The notes below the pieces were generated by a model, which was not told the DNA's origin, did no database searches, and saw only the letters and a list, made by a program, of their open reading frames with translations. A stretch of DNA of 7,054 nt from CAZWVR01 sp964637235 (GTDB lineage Bacteria > Bacteroidota > Bacteroidia > Bacteroidales > S143-33). The DNA is taken from contig CAZWVR010000109.1 in assembly GCA_964637235.1 (NCBI GenBank), positions 1 to 7,054 of the forward strand. The letters run 5' to 3'. Shown here piece by piece: positions 5,676 to 7,054 of this stretch. Both the position numbers and the translations under genes were made by a program. Each line of letters opens with the position of its first letter. Position 1 is the stretch's first letter.

Positions 5676-7054
5676 ATGGAACATACACAAGAATATAATG
5701 CTAATGCTATTCAAGTTCTTGAAGGATTGGAAGCAGTACGTAAACGTCCTGCGATGTATATAGGTGATGTAGGAGAGAGAGGTTTGCATCATTTAGTTTA
5801 TGAAGTAGTAGATAATTCAATAGATGAGGCATTAGCTGGATATTGTAAAAATATAGATGTAATAATTAATGAAGATGGCTCCATTACTGTTATAGATGAC
5901 GGTCGTGGTATTCCAGTTGATATACACGAAAAAGAGAAACGACCTGCCTTAGAAGTAGTTATGACAGTTTTGCATGCCGGTGGAAAATTCAATAAAAATA
6001 CGTATAAGGTATCTGGCGGTTTGCATGGAGTAGGAGTATCCTGTGTTAATGCTCTTTCAAGTAAGCTTATTGCCAAAGTTTATAGAAATGGTAAAATTTA
6101 TAAACAAGAATACTCCATAGGTAAACCTCTTACACCTGTGGAGGTTGTTGGGGAAACTAATAGAACTGGTACGGAAATAACATTTAAACCCGATGCCACA
6201 ATATTTGAAACAGTAGAATATAAATATGATATTTTGGCAGCAAGGTTGAGAGAGTTGGCTTTTCTAAATAAAGGAATAAAACTAACTTTGACAGATAAAA
6301 GAGTAAAAAATGATGACGGATCATATAAAAGCGATATATTCTATTCAGAAAAGGGCTTGATTGAATTTGTAGAATATCTTGACGAGACGCGTGAGGCAAT
6401 AACTAAAATTATGCATATTGAGACAGAGAAAAACGGAATACCAGTAGAAATTGCATTGGAATATAATACCTCACATTCTGAAAATGTTTTTACTTATGTT
6501 AATAATATCAATACTCATGCAGGGGGTACTCATCTTACAGGATTTAAACGTGGCTTGACGCGTACCTTAAAGCAATATGCTGAAAGCTCAAAGATTTTGG
6601 AAAGAGAAAAAATAACAATAAATGGCGATGACTTTCGTGAGGGATTAACAGCCGTGATATCTGTAAAAGTAAAGGAGCCCCAATTTGAAGGGCAAACAAA
6701 AGCTAAATTAGGAAATAGTGAAGTTATTTCAGCTGTTGATCAGGCTGTTACAGAAATGTTAAAAGTTTTTTTGGAGGAAAATCCCCAAGATGCAAATAAT
6801 ATACTTCGTAAAGTTATAAACTCTGCAAGAGCTCGTATTGCTGCTCAGAAAGCAAGGGAACTTGTTCAAAAGCAAAATATACTTAAAGGTTCTGGATTGC
6901 CCGGAAAACTCGCTGATTGTACTCTGCGCGATCCTGAAAAAACTGAAATTTTTCTTGTAGAGGGGGACTCTGCTGGCGGTACTGCTAAACAAGGAAGGGA
7001 TAGAACTTTTCAAGCTATTTTGCCTTTAAAAGGTAAAATTTTGAATGTAGAAAA
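5676..7054 (+). CDS. gyrB: DNA gyrase subunit B (partial, N-terminal 459 residues)
   Basis: The frame is open from the ATG at 5676 to the window end (459 full codons plus two bases), so roughly the last 30% or more of a typical 640-residue GyrB is missing. GyrB supplies the ATPase of the gyrase A2B2 complex, which introduces negative supercoils. The GHKL ATPase domain shows RKRPAMYIG (22-30), EVVDNSIDEA (43-52, with the Mg-binding Asn at 47), DDGRGIP (74-80, adenine-contacting Asp 74), the ATP-lid loop VSGGLHGVGVSCVNALS (112-128) and GTEITF (165-170). The transducer domain follows with THAGGTHLTGF (280-290) and the catalytic-loop region PQFEGQTKAKLGN (335-347, Lys 342). The Toprim domain begins at about 424 with EIFLVEGDSAGG (424-435), the Glu 429 being the metal ligand. 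VVMTVLHAGGKF and the LHGVGVSCVNALS loop favour GyrB over ParE. The start follows an A-rich leader without Shine-Dalgarno and fits the usual N-terminus length. Confidence 0.97.
   Translation, partial: MEHTQEYNANAIQVLEGLEAVRKRPAMYIGDVGERGLHHLVYEVVDNSIDEALAGYCKNIDVIINEDGSITVIDDGRGIPVDIHEKEKRPALEVVMTVLHAGGKFNKNTYKVSGGLHGVGVSCVNALSSKLIAKVYRNGKIYKQEYSIGKPLTPVEVVGETNRTGTEITFKPDATIFETVEYKYDILAARLRELAFLNKGIKLTLTDKRVKNDDGSYKSDIFYSEKGLIEFVEYLDETREAITKIMHIETEKNGIPVEIALEYNTSHSENVFTYVNNINTHAGGTHLTGFKRGLTRTLKQYAESSKILEREKITINGDDFREGLTAVISVKVKEPQFEGQTKAKLGNSEVISAVDQAVTEMLKVFLEENPQDANNILRKVINSARARIAAQKARELVQKQNILKGSGLPGKLADCTLRDPEKTEIFLVEGDSAGGTAKQGRDRTFQAILPLKGKILNVE

Noticed and set aside
5798..7013. Three minus-strand open frames of 71-92 codons (5798-6076, 6184-6399, 6759-7013)
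   Set aside because: They lie entirely antisense to gyrB, whose plus-strand reading frame matches GyrB throughout; the antisense translations show no family resemblance.

Overview
The window looks like a chromosomal piece of a low-GC Bacteroidota genome. The evidence is that Shine-Dalgarno sequences are mostly absent and start codons follow A-rich leaders. Several gene starts are preceded by the Bacteroidota promoter form TTG-N18..20-TAnnTTTG. GyrB, a DUF6132-type small membrane protein, and the SPOR-like tail of a lipoprotein all read as Bacteroidota family members. A Cytophagales-like origin is a guess; the window alone does not fix the order.

Layout. (1) 1-168, minus: the first 56 codons of a DUF6132-like small membrane protein, cut by the left edge. 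(2) 218-2459, plus: two genes 4 bp apart that almost certainly form one transcript. The first encodes a secreted protein of an unassigned Bacteroidota family. The second encodes a lipoprotein with a conserved but uncharacterised body (FYPFGGPD and QDDSGIP motifs) and a SPOR-like C-terminal domain. (3) 2504-3625, minus: an AAA_14/DUF4143-type ATPase with a recognisable promoter. (4) 3626-3808: a divergent intergenic region with two near-identical 27-bp direct repeats immediately upstream of the ATPase promoter. (5) 3809-4804, plus: a protein with macrodomain-like sequence features and no firm function. (6) 4813-5415, minus: YqgE/AlgH (UPF0301/DUF179). (7) 5416-5675: divergent promoter region. 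(8) 5676 to the right edge, plus: gyrB, the first 459 codons, cut by the window end.

How the genes fit together. gyrB (and, less certainly, yqgE) are core genes, so this is mainly an ordinary chromosomal neighbourhood. The envelope pair at 218-2459 probably acts at the periplasm and outer-membrane inner face, with the SPOR-like tail suggesting peptidoglycan contact. The ATPase and the macrodomain-like gene diverge from a shared repeat-bearing region and are the most accessory-looking part. There are no mobile-element genes, tRNA or rRNA genes, or CRISPR arrays, and I found no convincing new multi-gene defence system. The points most worth a second look are the tandem operator-like repeats, the SPOR-tailed lipoprotein, and the macrodomain-like protein.
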